64,000 nucleotides of DNA, taken from positions 62,001-126,000 of the forward strand of contig NZ_JABKKG010000002.1 of the NCBI RefSeq assembly GCF_013166595.1, read 5' to 3'. Positions 28,513 through 37,517 of this stretch are shown in pieces. Origin of the DNA: Palleniella intestinalis (lineage in GTDB: Bacteria > Bacteroidota > Bacteroidia > Bacteroidales > Bacteroidaceae). Under the pieces are notes generated by a model that worked only from the letters and a program-made list of their open reading frames with translations, was not told where the DNA came from and made no database searches. How positions within the stretch are numbered: position 1 is the first letter of the stretch; each line of letters opens with the position of its first letter. The translations under genes were made by a program, and so were the position numbers.

Positions 28513-28641
28513 ATGGCTGACAATTTCTTGGAAAACCACTACGAAGATTATCTGAAGAAAAAAGCCGAATGGCTGCGCAAGAAAAAACATCTTCCAAAAA
28601 CCAATAGACAATTAGAGCGCCCGGCAGACGAGGCGCTCTAA
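28513..28641 (+). CDS. 42-residue conserved-looking small protein
   Basis: The frame begins MADNFLENHYEDYLKKKAEW and continues through a run of Lys/Arg (LRKKKHLPK). It starts 10 bases after the DUF4270 stop. The N-terminal MAD-x-FLE pattern resembles small proteins that I recall from other Bacteroidales genomes. It is strongly basic and probably helical. Its last eight or nine codons form one arm and the loop of a terminator hairpin (28614-28639). Function unknown. Confidence 0.6.
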   Translation: MADNFLENHYEDYLKKKAEWLRKKKHLPKTNRQLERPADEAL

Positions 28642-28651
28642 TTGTGTTTTT
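28614..28651 (+). terminator. terminator overlapping the small protein
   Basis: AGAGCGCC (28614-28621) pairs with GGCGCTCT (28632-28639), followed by a T-rich tract to 28651. The stop codon of the 42-residue frame is at 28639-28641. Confidence 0.75.
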
Positions 28652-28792
28652 ATACCTTAATGGTATAAGCAACTGATGAAACCGTAGTATGTAATCATAA
28701 CCATAATCTCCACGAAAACAACATTTTTCTCTAAACACTGTTCCTTTTAACATCGATTTTTACAATTTATTGTTAATAATCCTTATTTTGTC

Positions 28793-28823
28793 TTTGCAGT
28801 CACAATAATTATGCTTACATTTG
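28793..28823 (+). promoter_or_regulatory. promoter of the 796-residue secreted protein
   Basis: TTTG (28793-28796), 19 bases, then TACATTTG (28816-28823): a full match to the Bacteroidota consensus. The leader is about 45 bases. Confidence 0.75.
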
Positions 28824-28872
28824 CAACACGAGATAAATAACATAATTTCATTAACCTAAAACCAAAACTATT

Positions 28873-31263
28873 ATGAAGAAAAAACTACTCATGCTTTGGG
28901 CATTTCTTCTGCCTTTTGTAGGTGGCAGTATGTCTGCACAAGAAGTAACATTGGACTTCACCACAAATGGTTGGGGACTACCTGAAGGTTCTTCAAACAA
29001 AGGAACAGAAGCCAAACCATTCACTAACGGCACTTACAGTATTACATTGGAAGCACCTGACGGTTATTATTACAACACCTCAGGCTACCTTATGCTTGGC
29101 AAGACAAATGCCACACTTACATTACCGGCATTCAATTTCGATGTGGAAAAAATTGAGGTCGTTGGCACCAGTACAGCTTCTCCATCTGTCAAACAAAACA
29201 TTTATGTAAATGAAACTGCGGTAAGTACAGAAACTACAGGTGCTCAAAATGTTACCAACACATACGCAATCGACGCAAACTACCAAGCGGCAGGCACAGT
29301 GTATGTATTGAAAGTGAATTCCAAGCACAACACACAGATTTCCACAATCAATGTCTACAAGAAGGCTGCTGCCGGAGATGTTGCAGCTCCATCCATTACA
29401 GGCGATGCAACAGATTTTGGAAAAGCAACAGTAACATTGGCTTGCGCAACAGAAGGTGCAGTTATCCACTACACAACAAATGGTGACGAGCCAACAGCAG
29501 AAAGCAAACTTTATACAGAACCATTCGAGGTAACAGCCACAACTACTGTAAAGGCAATCGCCATCAAGGATGAAAAAGCAAGTTCTGTCATCTCAAAAGA
29601 AATCGTTGTCAATCCAATCATTACTACTGTTGCAGAACTTAATGCCGTTGCCGACAAGACAGCATTCCGCTTTGACGGTGAAGCTCTTGTAGTTGCAAAG
29701 CAAACAAAGTCCGGTAAGAATGGACCACAGAACTATGTATATATCAAGGATGCTACTGGTGCAAGCCTCGTATATGACAATGGTGGCGAGAAGACTGCAG
29801 ATGTCCTTGTAGGCAAGACCATCAATGGCGGCTGGACAGGCAAGGTTGCTGTATACAACAAACTGTTTGAGGCAGTACCTGATGCAGCACTTAGTATAAA
29901 AGAAGGTGATGCTGTTGAGGTTACTTACGAAGCAGCAGACCTTGCTGATGTCAAGGCTGAGAATATGAACAAGGTCGTTACTCTTAAGGGAGTGACATAC
30001 ACAGTTCCAGACGAAAAGAACAATTTCACTATTGCCAAAGGTGAAGAGAATGTTGCCGGATACAACCAGTTCGCCATTGAAATAGCTGCCCCTGCAGAAG
30101 GCAAGACATACGACATCATCGGTGTAATAAGCGTATACAACGACAACATCCAGTTCCAGCCTATCACAATCACTCGTACTCCTGAAATCATAGCAGCAAC
30201 TATCGAGCCGACAGAAGGCGACATCGCTGCAGCAGTAGCAGCAAAGAAAGCAGAGATCGAAGCTTCTGGTGACAAGATGGGTGACATCACTATCAACCTT
30301 GCAAAGGATGCAGCATACATTCTTGGTTCTTCTATCGAAACAGCAGGAAGCCTTATCATCAACGGTAATGGTGCTACTATTGACGCAACAGCAAATGCAG
30401 CGGCACTCATATCTCTGACAGGTGGCAAAACCGGAGAGAAAGATTACCTGATGATTGACCAAGTCAAGATTGACGGTGTTACAATCAAGGGAATCAAGGG
30501 TTCTATACTCTATGACAACAATGTGAAGATTTGTCTTGTTGACCTCACTGTCAACAACTCTGTACTGGAGTTCGCTACAGAAGCAGTTGACAATGAAGCA
30601 CTCATCTCATTCAAGGCAGGTGGCGCAAAGGACATCAACATCACTAACTCAACATTCTACGGAAACAATGCTGTTGCTAAGTATTTCGTACGCTACAACA
30701 ACTCTGCACGCCTTGACCGTTATGGATTCGACACAGCGACAGAGCTCATGGTGATGAACTATCAGAACAACACATTCAATGGTCTTCTCAAGGCTGACGG
30801 ACAGTGGGGCAACTACAGTGCAATTGCAGGACAGAAGTATGTAAAGTTTGACATTAAGAACAACATTTGGTACAACTGCGGAAATGACATCATCCGCCGT
30901 ATGGCAGGTGGTCGCTTTAACGGCAGCAACCCTATGGAGTTCGCTAACAACACATATTTCAACGAAGGCGTTGACAAGTCTGAAAGCGAAGCCGGTTATG
31001 ACAAGAGCGGCTCTATCCTTACAACCGACCCAACATTCAAGGACGCTGCTAACGGTGACTTCACTATCGGCGAAAGCACACAGCAGGCTAAGTTCAAGAC
31101 CGGTGACCCACGCTGGCTTGTTGACTATGTAGAGACAGGCATCTCTAACATCACAACAGAGAATGACATCAACGCTCCTGTATACAACCTTGCAGGTCAG
31201 CGCGTGCTCAACAGCACTAAGGGCATTGTCATCAAGAACGGCAAGAAGTACATGGTAAAATAA
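28873..31263 (+). CDS. large secreted beta-helix/adhesin-like protein
   Basis: A 796-residue secreted protein. It has a signal peptide (residues 1-22, ending SMSAQ), a beta-sandwich (about 23-165) and a chitobiase/hexosaminidase-type C-terminal module (APSITGDATDFGKATVTLAC ... IHYTTNGDEPTAESKLYTEPF). OB-like segments follow (about 255-440), then a right-handed helix region (INLAKDAAYILGS ... IINGNGATIDATAN ... ITNSTFYGNNAVAKYFVRYNN) of the DUF4957/DUF5123 kind ending QQAKFKTGDPRWLVDYV. The last 30 residues (YNLAGQRVLNSTKGIVIKNG) are a Prevotella-type C-terminal tail resembling secretion or sorting signals. It could bind glycans or be a degenerate polysaccharide lyase; no active site is visible. 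Confidence 0.8.
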   Translation: MKKKLLMLWAFLLPFVGGSMSAQEVTLDFTTNGWGLPEGSSNKGTEAKPFTNGTYSITLEAPDGYYYNTSGYLMLGKTNATLTLPAFNFDVEKIEVVGTSTASPSVKQNIYVNETAVSTETTGAQNVTNTYAIDANYQAAGTVYVLKVNSKHNTQISTINVYKKAAAGDVAAPSITGDATDFGKATVTLACATEGAVIHYTTNGDEPTAESKLYTEPFEVTATTTVKAIAIKDEKASSVISKEIVVNPIITTVAELNAVADKTAFRFDGEALVVAKQTKSGKNGPQNYVYIKDATGASLVYDNGGEKTADVLVGKTINGGWTGKVAVYNKLFEAVPDAALSIKEGDAVEVTYEAADLADVKAENMNKVVTLKGVTYTVPDEKNNFTIAKGEENVAGYNQFAIEIAAPAEGKTYDIIGVISVYNDNIQFQPITITRTPEIIAATIEPTEGDIAAAVAAKKAEIEASGDKMGDITINLAKDAAYILGSSIETAGSLIINGNGATIDATANAAALISLTGGKTGEKDYLMIDQVKIDGVTIKGIKGSILYDNNVKICLVDLTVNNSVLEFATEAVDNEALISFKAGGAKDINITNSTFYGNNAVAKYFVRYNNSARLDRYGFDTATELMVMNYQNNTFNGLLKADGQWGNYSAIAGQKYVKFDIKNNIWYNCGNDIIRRMAGGRFNGSNPMEFANNTYFNEGVDKSESEAGYDKSGSILTTDPTFKDAANGDFTIGESTQQAKFKTGDPRWLVDYVETGISNITTENDINAPVYNLAGQRVLNSTKGIVIKNGKKYMVK

Positions 31264-31302
31264 GCCAGAAAAGCATAGCCGGCTTTAATGGCAACATACA
31301 AC

Positions 31303-31339
31303 AAGAGACTACCCTTTTTCGGGTAGTCTCTTTCTTTTA
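31303..31339 (+). terminator. terminator after secreted protein
   Basis: AGAGACTACCC pairs with GGGTAGTCTCT around TTTTTC, followed by TTCTTTT. Confidence 0.85.
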
Positions 31340-31466
31340 TCCTAAAAATAAGTTAAAATACAGGTTCTCCATATTGAGAAATACTATGCTCATACGTTTA
31401 TATAAGTGTAAGCGTCGTACGAACTTAAACAATCCGCAAAAATAAACAACACTAATAAAGATTCCT

Positions 31467-32456
31467 ATGAGCATAACAAAACATACACTCTGCCTTGCAG
31501 CAGCATTGACATTCTCTGCATTCATTCCTCAAACAGTGGACAACTACGCAGTCGCAACAGCTGCCGGTGCAAATAACATGACAGAGAAAAAAATCCCCGT
31601 TGGCAATTTCACGGAAGTGACACTGATAGGCCATTACAAAGTAATCTATACACAAGGCAAACCATGTCAGGTAACGATAAGAGCACCAAGAAACACAGAC
31701 ATCATGAAAGACATCAGTGCAGAAGTAAAAAAAGGCGCACTGACTGTTAGCACAAAACAAATCGCCGGTGTCAGAGTAATCAACAACAACCGCAGAGATT
31801 CCATTACAGTCTATGTCACCTCTCCAACACTGACAAAAGTAGCACTCATCGGCAGCGGAGACTTCATTTCCAATAAGCCTATCGACGCTGACAGATTGCA
31901 GATTGCACTCCACGGCAGTGGCGACATAAAGTTCAATACTATCAGCTGCAACAGCATCAATGCAAGCCTTAACGGCAGTGGAGACATTTCAATGAAAAAG
32001 GTGGAGACCGGCACAAAAGCCACCATCACACTTAACGGCTCAGGAGATTTTGATATAGACCGCCTTACAACTGTCAATGCCAGCGTTTCTCTCAATGGTT
32101 CCGGAGACATGGACATCAAAAACCTCGAATGCAACAACGCAAGCATCAACCTCAACGGCACCGGTGACATGAAAATCGCAGCCGTAACAACACAGAACGC
32201 AAACACACAACTGCATGGCAGCGGCAGTCTCTCCGTCCATCTCCTGCAATGCGAGAATCTTAACTCCGGTATGACAGGAACAGGCGACATAACTTTGTCC
32301 GGCACTACAAACACCTATCGCAAAACAAAAAGCAAAATGGGAGACATACACGACAGCAGACTGAAATACAACAGAATCACCAATTCCCAAAACAATAAGA
32401 GTGCCAGAACTACAAGAACTCCACATTCTCCAGGAAAAATAGAGGCACAGCCATAA
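31467..32456 (+). CDS. DUF2807 (GIN domain) repeat protein
   Basis: A 329-residue exported protein: signal-like start (SITKHTLCLAAALTFSAF), then a DUF2807 'head GIN' domain. Residues about 130-285 contain eight turns of 20-21 residues, each opening with GSGD or GTGD (GSGDFIS, GSGDIKF, GSGDISM, GSGDFDI, GSGDMDI, GTGDMKI, GSGSLSV, GTGDITL), which predicts a regular beta-solenoid. The last 45 residues are basic and probably disordered. It stands 70 bases upstream of the ECF sigma gene. Role unknown, probably surface or [11 protein letters not shown]. Confidence 0.87.
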   Translation: MSITKHTLCLAAALTFSAFIPQTVDNYAVATAAGANNMTEKKIPVGNFTEVTLIGHYKVIYTQGKPCQVTIRAPRNTDIMKDISAEVKKGALTVSTKQIAGVRVINNNRRDSITVYVTSPTLTKVALIGSGDFISNKPIDADRLQIALHGSGDIKFNTISCNSINASLNGSGDISMKKVETGTKATITLNGSGDFDIDRLTTVNASVSLNGSGDMDIKNLECNNASINLNGTGDMKIAAVTTQNANTQLHGSGSLSVHLLQCENLNSGMTGTGDITLSGTTNTYRKTKSKMGDIHDSRLKYNRITNSQNNKSARTTRTPHSPGKIEAQP

Positions 32457-32526
32457 ACAGAAAACAAGGAACACCCTGCAGTAGCTCACACGGATAATAC
32501 TTACCCACAAGGAACAAGAAACAAGC

Positions 32527-33060
32527 ATGAACCAAAAAGAGTTTGAGGAAATAGCCGGTGCCCTGCGACAAGAAGCGTTGAAGACAAGCATGCACTTCCT
32601 GCATGCCAACGATGCTGACGATGTCGCACAAGACACTATGCTGAAACTGTGGGCTATACACAACGACCTTCATGGCAAGGAACATGCCATGCGACTTACC
32701 GCAACCGTCGCAAAACACCTCACCATCGACACTCTGCGCCATACCCAACGCACCTCAACCATTATGGTCACAATGGATAAGCGCACCGGAGAGGACACCA
32801 CGGAATGGCAACCACCTGACACAAAAGCTATCTCTCCACACCGCAAACTCGAAATCAAGGAGGACGAACAATGGCTGCTTGAACGCATTGCCGCACTGCC
32901 TGACAGAGAAATGCAGGTGATGAGGATGAGACAGACAGAGATGAAGTCCAACGACGAGATAGCAGCCATCATGGGCATAACCTCAGCCTCCGTGGCGACA
33001 ATGCTGTCATCTGCCCGAAGAAAGATATTCGAAGAACTTAAAAAGCGTAACCGACAATGA
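32527..33060 (+). CDS. ECF-type RNA polymerase sigma factor
   Basis: A 177-residue sigma-70 family factor with region 2 (HFLHANDADDVAQDTMLKLWAIHN, DTLRHTQR) and region 4 (IAALPDREMQVMRMRQTEMKSNDEIAAIMGITSASVATMLSSARRKI). ECF factors answer envelope or nutrient signals. Its stop overlaps the next start (ATGA), and that gene encodes a single-span protein fit to be its anti-sigma factor. Confidence 0.93.
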   Translation: MNQKEFEEIAGALRQEALKTSMHFLHANDADDVAQDTMLKLWAIHNDLHGKEHAMRLTATVAKHLTIDTLRHTQRTSTIMVTMDKRTGEDTTEWQPPDTKAISPHRKLEIKEDEQWLLERIAALPDREMQVMRMRQTEMKSNDEIAAIMGITSASVATMLSSARRKIFEELKKRNRQ

Positions 33061-33725
33061 AGATAACCGACAAGAACATAGCACAATTCCTACAGAAATA
33101 CATGGACGGACAGACTTCCGTCGATGAGGAACGCATGCTTGCTGATTACTTCAGAAAGCATGGCGGCCGACCCGCTCCTGAAGGCATTGACAGCGAGGAC
33201 TGGCAAGTGTACCGTGAAATGTTTGCCATGTTTGAACCCAAACTGCAAGCCGGCAGCCTCCGCAAACGACACCTGATTGCCGCCTCCGTCACCTTTCTGC
33301 TTGCTTTCGGCACGTGGCAATGGTTTTACGATGACTCTGCCGTACCACAAACCACCGGCAACACACCGGTCATAGCCTTTGCCGAGACAAGCGACAGCAC
33401 AGCAACAGAAGCGACAAACGACACACTGAGAATGGAAGTTTCCCCGACCACACTGCCCACAACCAAACCGGTTTTGCGCAAAAGGATTGACAGAAACCGC
33501 TATCGCGACACTCCCCCACCTCCACGCACTTATCTGGCACAGGCATCCGAGCCTGCCGACAGCACCACTGCCATTGACCTTGAAGAGGCAGCACGCCAAG
33601 CGGACCTGCTGATGAAAGCCGTCTATGTGCAGCAGCAATGTGACATCAACGACATCATGAACCAATATGCCGCCACCGTCGCGAGCATAGACGAGCAAAT
33701 CGAGGAAGAGGAAGTCTACTACTGA
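33057..33725 (+). CDS. single-span protein, candidate anti-sigma factor
   Basis: A 222-residue protein with a cytosolic N-terminal helical part (KITDKNIAQFLQKYMDGQTSVDEERMLADYF, about 1-68), a membrane span at about 70-90 (HLIAASVTFLLAFGTWQWFY), and a [11 protein letters not shown] part rich in Thr, Pro and acidic residues. The N-terminal pattern ('F..YMDG..S..EE..L..YF') is that of Bacteroidota anti-sigma or anti-sigma-like proteins. Translational coupling with the ECF factor supports this. There is no recognisable FecR domain. The role is inferred from position and architecture. Confidence 0.8.
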   Translation: MKITDKNIAQFLQKYMDGQTSVDEERMLADYFRKHGGRPAPEGIDSEDWQVYREMFAMFEPKLQAGSLRKRHLIAASVTFLLAFGTWQWFYDDSAVPQTTGNTPVIAFAETSDSTATEATNDTLRMEVSPTTLPTTKPVLRKRIDRNRYRDTPPPPRTYLAQASEPADSTTAIDLEEAARQADLLMKAVYVQQQCDINDIMNQYAATVASIDEQIEEEEVYY

Positions 33726-33756
33726 CAACACCCATAAGCAATAATAACAAACTGAC

Positions 33757-34689
33757 ATGAAACAGATTACAATATTAGCAGCACTCTTAATGACAGCTGC
33801 CAATGCCGTAGCGCAAAAGAACATAAACAAGGAAATGGATGCTTTGCTCAACGACAAAAGCATAACGAAAGTCGTGACAAGCAACTATGACGACAGCGAC
33901 AGAGGCACGTCTATAACGACATACTGCCACTATGCCGAATTGCACATCCCTTCAAAACAGTCGCAGAAGATAAAACGACTGGAAGAGGCATTCGAAGATG
34001 ACGCCGTCAACGGATACAAATCCTTGTACCAGACTCCACAGATAAGTGCAGAGAAATCCAATGTCGTCTATGGTCCGAACCTTGAACATAGCATCCTTTT
34101 CTGTACAAGACCTTCCCACAACTATCGCCTGCTGTTCGTCCATGACAAGAACAATGCCACAAAACGCTATGTCTATGCCATGGTCTGGTATAAGGATGCC
34201 GGCGGAACGCGATGCCTGCTCTACCGCATCTATGGCGATAACCCGGCAAAAGTGACAAAACAGCCTACTGTAGTAAAACGCACAATAACCACAACACGTC
34301 CCGATGGTTCGTCAACAATGACTATTCTCGATGAGAACGGCATACGCATCATAGGCAGCAACAACAACAGTGTAACCGAAGAAGGCAATCCGGCAGAATA
34401 CCTCGGTACTTTCTCTATGGTCAACAACACAAGTCCTATCCACAAATTCGGTAACCTCCGCATCGCATTCCTTGAAGCTATCAAGGATCCTGAGCAGAAA
34501 TCCTTGCAGACTGGTATCGTCATGAACATTGTGGAACTATGCAAGAACCACGGGAAAAAGTTCAGCCAGAACGAGCGCAACACCTGCAAGATAAGCATTA
34601 ACGAAATGCAGAACATCATGAAAAAGACTAATCCTGACACGTTCCTCAACGGAATGCTTGACGAGGCTTATCAACATTTAGGCAAATAA
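33757..34689 (+). CDS. secreted protein, function unknown
   Basis: A 310-residue protein with a signal peptide (MKQITILAALLMTAANAVAQ). I do not recognise the family with confidence. It has a small N-terminal domain with strands (VVYGPNLEHSILFC, LLFVHDKNNATKRYVYAMVWYKD), a Thr/Arg-rich linker near 190-210, and a helical C-terminal part (FGNLRIAFLEAIKD, IVMNIVELCKNHGKKFSQNERN). It follows the anti-sigma candidate by 31 bases and belongs to the same cluster, so it may be a target or sensor of the ECF system. Confidence 0.75.
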   Translation: MKQITILAALLMTAANAVAQKNINKEMDALLNDKSITKVVTSNYDDSDRGTSITTYCHYAELHIPSKQSQKIKRLEEAFEDDAVNGYKSLYQTPQISAEKSNVVYGPNLEHSILFCTRPSHNYRLLFVHDKNNATKRYVYAMVWYKDAGGTRCLLYRIYGDNPAKVTKQPTVVKRTITTTRPDGSSTMTILDENGIRIIGSNNNSVTEEGNPAEYLGTFSMVNNTSPIHKFGNLRIAFLEAIKDPEQKSLQTGIVMNIVELCKNHGKKFSQNERNTCKISINEMQNIMKKTNPDTFLNGMLDEAYQHLGK

Positions 34690-34806
34690 ACACGAAAACT
34701 GAAGAACTCTCACGCAAGCCAATAGCTTGCATAACCCAATAGAGATTTTTTTCTTCTCAATCCCGTCTGCTGACGACAGCCCGCGGGACACGCTTTTCAT
34801 AAATAA

Positions 34807-34865
34807 GCAAGTGGGCATCGCCGCCCTTCATTTACAGACCGTAAGAGACGGCATCGCTCACTTGC
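34807..34865 (+). promoter_or_regulatory. structured leader before the barrel gene
   Basis: GCAAGTG (34807-34813) pairs with CACTTGC (34859-34865), enclosing a direct repeat GGCATCGC (34814-34821 and 34850-34857). The ATG is 24 bases further on. It could be an RNA fold that affects translation, or chance. Confidence 0.35.
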
Positions 34866-34888
34866 ACCTTTATCATTACCAATCAATT

Positions 34889-37099
34889 ATGAACAAATCA
34901 ATCATATCCGCCCTGCTGATTCTATGTACATTGCCTATCGCAGCACAGACTGCCGGCAAGGAAAAACAGAGCACGACGGACACAACCGGCGTACACTCAA
35001 ACGTGGAACTCGACGAGGTGGTGGTGAAATCCCAGCGCCAACTGATAAAGAACGAGATTGACCGCACGACCTACAATGTGCAGGCTGACGAGGAATCCAA
35101 AGTTAAAACCGTCATGGACATGCTCCGCAAAGTGCCGCTTGTCACTGTCGACGGTCAGGACAACATACAGGTCAACGGCTCTTCCGATTTCAAAATCTTC
35201 AAAAACGGCAGACCTGACCCTACCATGACCAAGAACCCGAAGGAGGTTCTCAAAGCCATGCCGGCAACAATGGTGAAGCGCATCGAGGTCATCACCGAAC
35301 CGGGAGCACGCTATGACGCCGAGGGAATCTCTGCCATCCTCAACATCGTCATGATGGACAACAGCCGTTTCGGTGGCGTTGTCGGCTCCGTAAGCACAGG
35401 AATGAATGACCATTACGACCCGCATGCCAACGGATACATAACAGCCCAGACCGGCAAACTCATCCTCTCCGCCAACTACGGCTATCAGCATCAGGGCGAA
35501 GCCATGTCCTCTTCCACCTCCGAAAGTGAGACTTACTACAAGGACAGTGGCAACACTATGCACGACACAGGCCGCAGCAACAACAAAGGCGATGTCCATT
35601 ATGGCAACATCGAAGCAAGCCTTGACCTCGACACGCTGAACCTTCTCACGCTCTCCGTCAGCGGTTTTGCCTATAATATCGGTGTCAACAGCTTCGGCAG
35701 CTACCGCATGTCCGACCCTCTCGGCAACACACTCTATGCTTATGACGCCCGGACATGGTCAAACGGAGGCTTCCGTTATCTCGATTTCTCGACACGTTTC
35801 GACTATCAGCACAAAACAAAAGTGAAGGACGAAGTGCTGACTTTCTCCTATCTCATGTCATTGGAAAACAACAAAAACCCACTATCTTACGAATACAGCA
35901 ACGCCATTAATCTGCCTGTCAGCTATACAGGCTACGACTATTTCAGCAAACAGAGATTCGCCGAACATACATTCCAGCTCGACTGGGTGCGTCCGTTTGC
36001 AAAGCACCATAAGTTTGAGACCGGCGCGAAATACATCTTCCGACGTAACAAGAGCGACAATTCACAGACATTCTACGGAAATACGCCTCCCACATCCGCC
36101 CTCTTCAACCACGACACACATGTCGCCGCACTCTATTTGCAGTATCTCCTGAACCTCGGAAGATGGTCTGCCATGGCAGGACTGCGCTACGAATACAGCC
36201 GTGTCAATGTAGATTATCCTGACGGAAGTGCCGAAGGTTTCTCAAAGAACATCTCCGATCTTGTGCCGTCAGCGACAATAAAGTACAAGATTTCCGACTC
36301 TGACAACATCAAACTGAGCTACTCCGCAGGCATCAGCCGCCCGGGAATCAGCTACCTGAACCCTGCTGTCACGGAGAGTGTGACAAGCATTTCCTACGGC
36401 AACGGCAGCCTTAACAGTTCCAGAAGGCATACCCTCGGACTGACCTACCAGCACACAGGAGCCAAATTCACATACAATGTAGCCCCGTTCCTCCGCTACA
36501 GCAACAGTGGCATAGGCAGCATAAAGTACACTGACGGAGACAAAATCGTCAGCACTTATGCCAACAACCTGAAATCCATCTCCTACGGCACAAGGCTCTA
36601 TGTGCAGTGGACAATCATCGACGGCACAAGCTTCAACATCAACGGACAAGTCGGGAAGAACATCCATGAGAACGAGAACATGCAGCTGAAGATAAGCAAA
36701 TGGTCAGCCTACTACTATGGCAACCTGCGGCAGAAGCTGCCTTGGAAACTCTTCTTCACACTTGGTGGTGGTGGAAACGTAGGCAAATCACCGAACAGTG
36801 TCTATGGATATTACTCCTCAAACTACAATTACTACTACCTTTCCCTTCAGCGTTCATTCCTGAAGGACGACCGCCTGACGGTGAATCTCTCGGCAAGCAA
36901 CCCGTTCGGAAACAAGTACAGTGACTTCAAGTCGTATGTCACTCAGGGCGACTACTTGTCTGAAAACCACAATTACGGTCCACGCCGCAGCTGCCGCCTG
37001 TCCCTCAGCTACCGCTTCGGCAAGTTGAATGCCAGCGTGAAGAAGGCTGACCGCTCAATCAGCAACGATGATGTCGAGGGCGGCGTAAGCAAGAAATAA
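34889..37099 (+). CDS. TonB-receptor-like outer membrane barrel
   Basis: A 736-residue outer membrane protein: signal peptide (MNKSIISALLILCTLPIAAQ), a short segment with VELDEVVVKSQRQLIKNEIDR, a plug-like domain (VMDMLRKVPLVTVDGQDNIQVNGSS ... ITEPGARYDAEGISAILNIV), then a long barrel (about 160-715) of the OMP_b-brl_3 type. The carboxypeptidase-like N-terminal extension seen in many relatives is missing. Substrate unknown. The frame is open upstream to 34727, but the signal peptide fixes the start at 34889. It is the last gene of the ECF cluster and ends before a strong terminator. Confidence 0.88.
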   Translation: MNKSIISALLILCTLPIAAQTAGKEKQSTTDTTGVHSNVELDEVVVKSQRQLIKNEIDRTTYNVQADEESKVKTVMDMLRKVPLVTVDGQDNIQVNGSSDFKIFKNGRPDPTMTKNPKEVLKAMPATMVKRIEVITEPGARYDAEGISAILNIVMMDNSRFGGVVGSVSTGMNDHYDPHANGYITAQTGKLILSANYGYQHQGEAMSSSTSESETYYKDSGNTMHDTGRSNNKGDVHYGNIEASLDLDTLNLLTLSVSGFAYNIGVNSFGSYRMSDPLGNTLYAYDARTWSNGGFRYLDFSTRFDYQHKTKVKDEVLTFSYLMSLENNKNPLSYEYSNAINLPVSYTGYDYFSKQRFAEHTFQLDWVRPFAKHHKFETGAKYIFRRNKSDNSQTFYGNTPPTSALFNHDTHVAALYLQYLLNLGRWSAMAGLRYEYSRVNVDYPDGSAEGFSKNISDLVPSATIKYKISDSDNIKLSYSAGISRPGISYLNPAVTESVTSISYGNGSLNSSRRHTLGLTYQHTGAKFTYNVAPFLRYSNSGIGSIKYTDGDKIVSTYANNLKSISYGTRLYVQWTIIDGTSFNINGQVGKNIHENENMQLKISKWSAYYYGNLRQKLPWKLFFTLGGGGNVGKSPNSVYGYYSSNYNYYYLSLQRSFLKDDRLTVNLSASNPFGNKYSDFKSYVTQGDYLSENHNYGPRRSCRLSLSYRFGKLNASVKKADRSISNDDVEGGVSKK

Positions 37100-37118
37100 G
37101 CCTTCTCCCCTATTATAA

Positions 37119-37169
37119 AGAACTCCGTCCCATAACGTGGCATATCGTTATGGGACGGAATTCTTTCTT
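37119..37169 (+). terminator. terminator after the barrel gene
   Basis: A nearly perfect 19-bp inverted repeat (37119-37137 with 37146-37164; core CCGTCCCATAACG) followed by TTCTTTCTT. It lies between convergent genes. Confidence 0.85.
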
Positions 37170-37182
37170 GTGATTTTCTTTC

Positions 37183-37200
37183 TGAGTTTTCTAATGTTTT
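37183..37200 (-). repeat. composite element, block 3 (copy 2, short)
   Basis: On the minus strand AACATTAGAAAACTCA, matching the second half of the block at 5721-5755 and 51913-51946. It lies about 85 bases beyond the array, on the side away from block 1. Confidence 0.5.
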
Positions 37201-37278
37201 TTCAATCGCAAGGTGGAAAATAACGCTTTTTTTAGCTGAAAATATGCTTCCACGGAGTAAAAGATAAGTTTTTGCTTT

Positions 37279-37366
37279 GGAAACGGTAACCTTTCACAAT
37301 GCAGAACGATACGAAAAACACTGCAATTCGTTACCGTTCAGCGTGTTTTTGGTAACCAATTGCAGT
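37279..37366 (+). repeat. 22-bp-unit array, locus 3 (4 units)
   Basis: Four exact 22-bp units with cores at 37285 (GGTAAC), 37307 (CGATAC), 37329 (CGTTAC) and 37351 (GGTAAC). The surrounding gap 37100-37512 holds only the barrel-gene terminator and the two flanking conserved blocks. Confidence 0.75.
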
Positions 37367-37464
37367 GTCTTTATGCATATTTTGCTCTGCTAAAAGTTGC
37401 AATTCATTGATTCACAGTTATATAACAAAATACAAAATCCATACGATTTTCCTGACTTTTTTCT

Positions 37465-37517
37465 GAATTTATTTCTACGCGATTCTCACGAGGCAAAAAA
37501 GCGGTGAGTTTTCTAAT
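37465..37517 (-). repeat. composite element, block 1 (copy 2)
   Basis: On the minus strand it starts ATTAGAAAACTCACCGC and continues to GAGAATCGCGTAGA. The stop codon (TAG) of the RecD-like helicase is the TAG within the first bases of this block, so the element begins exactly at the gene end. Confidence 0.7.
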
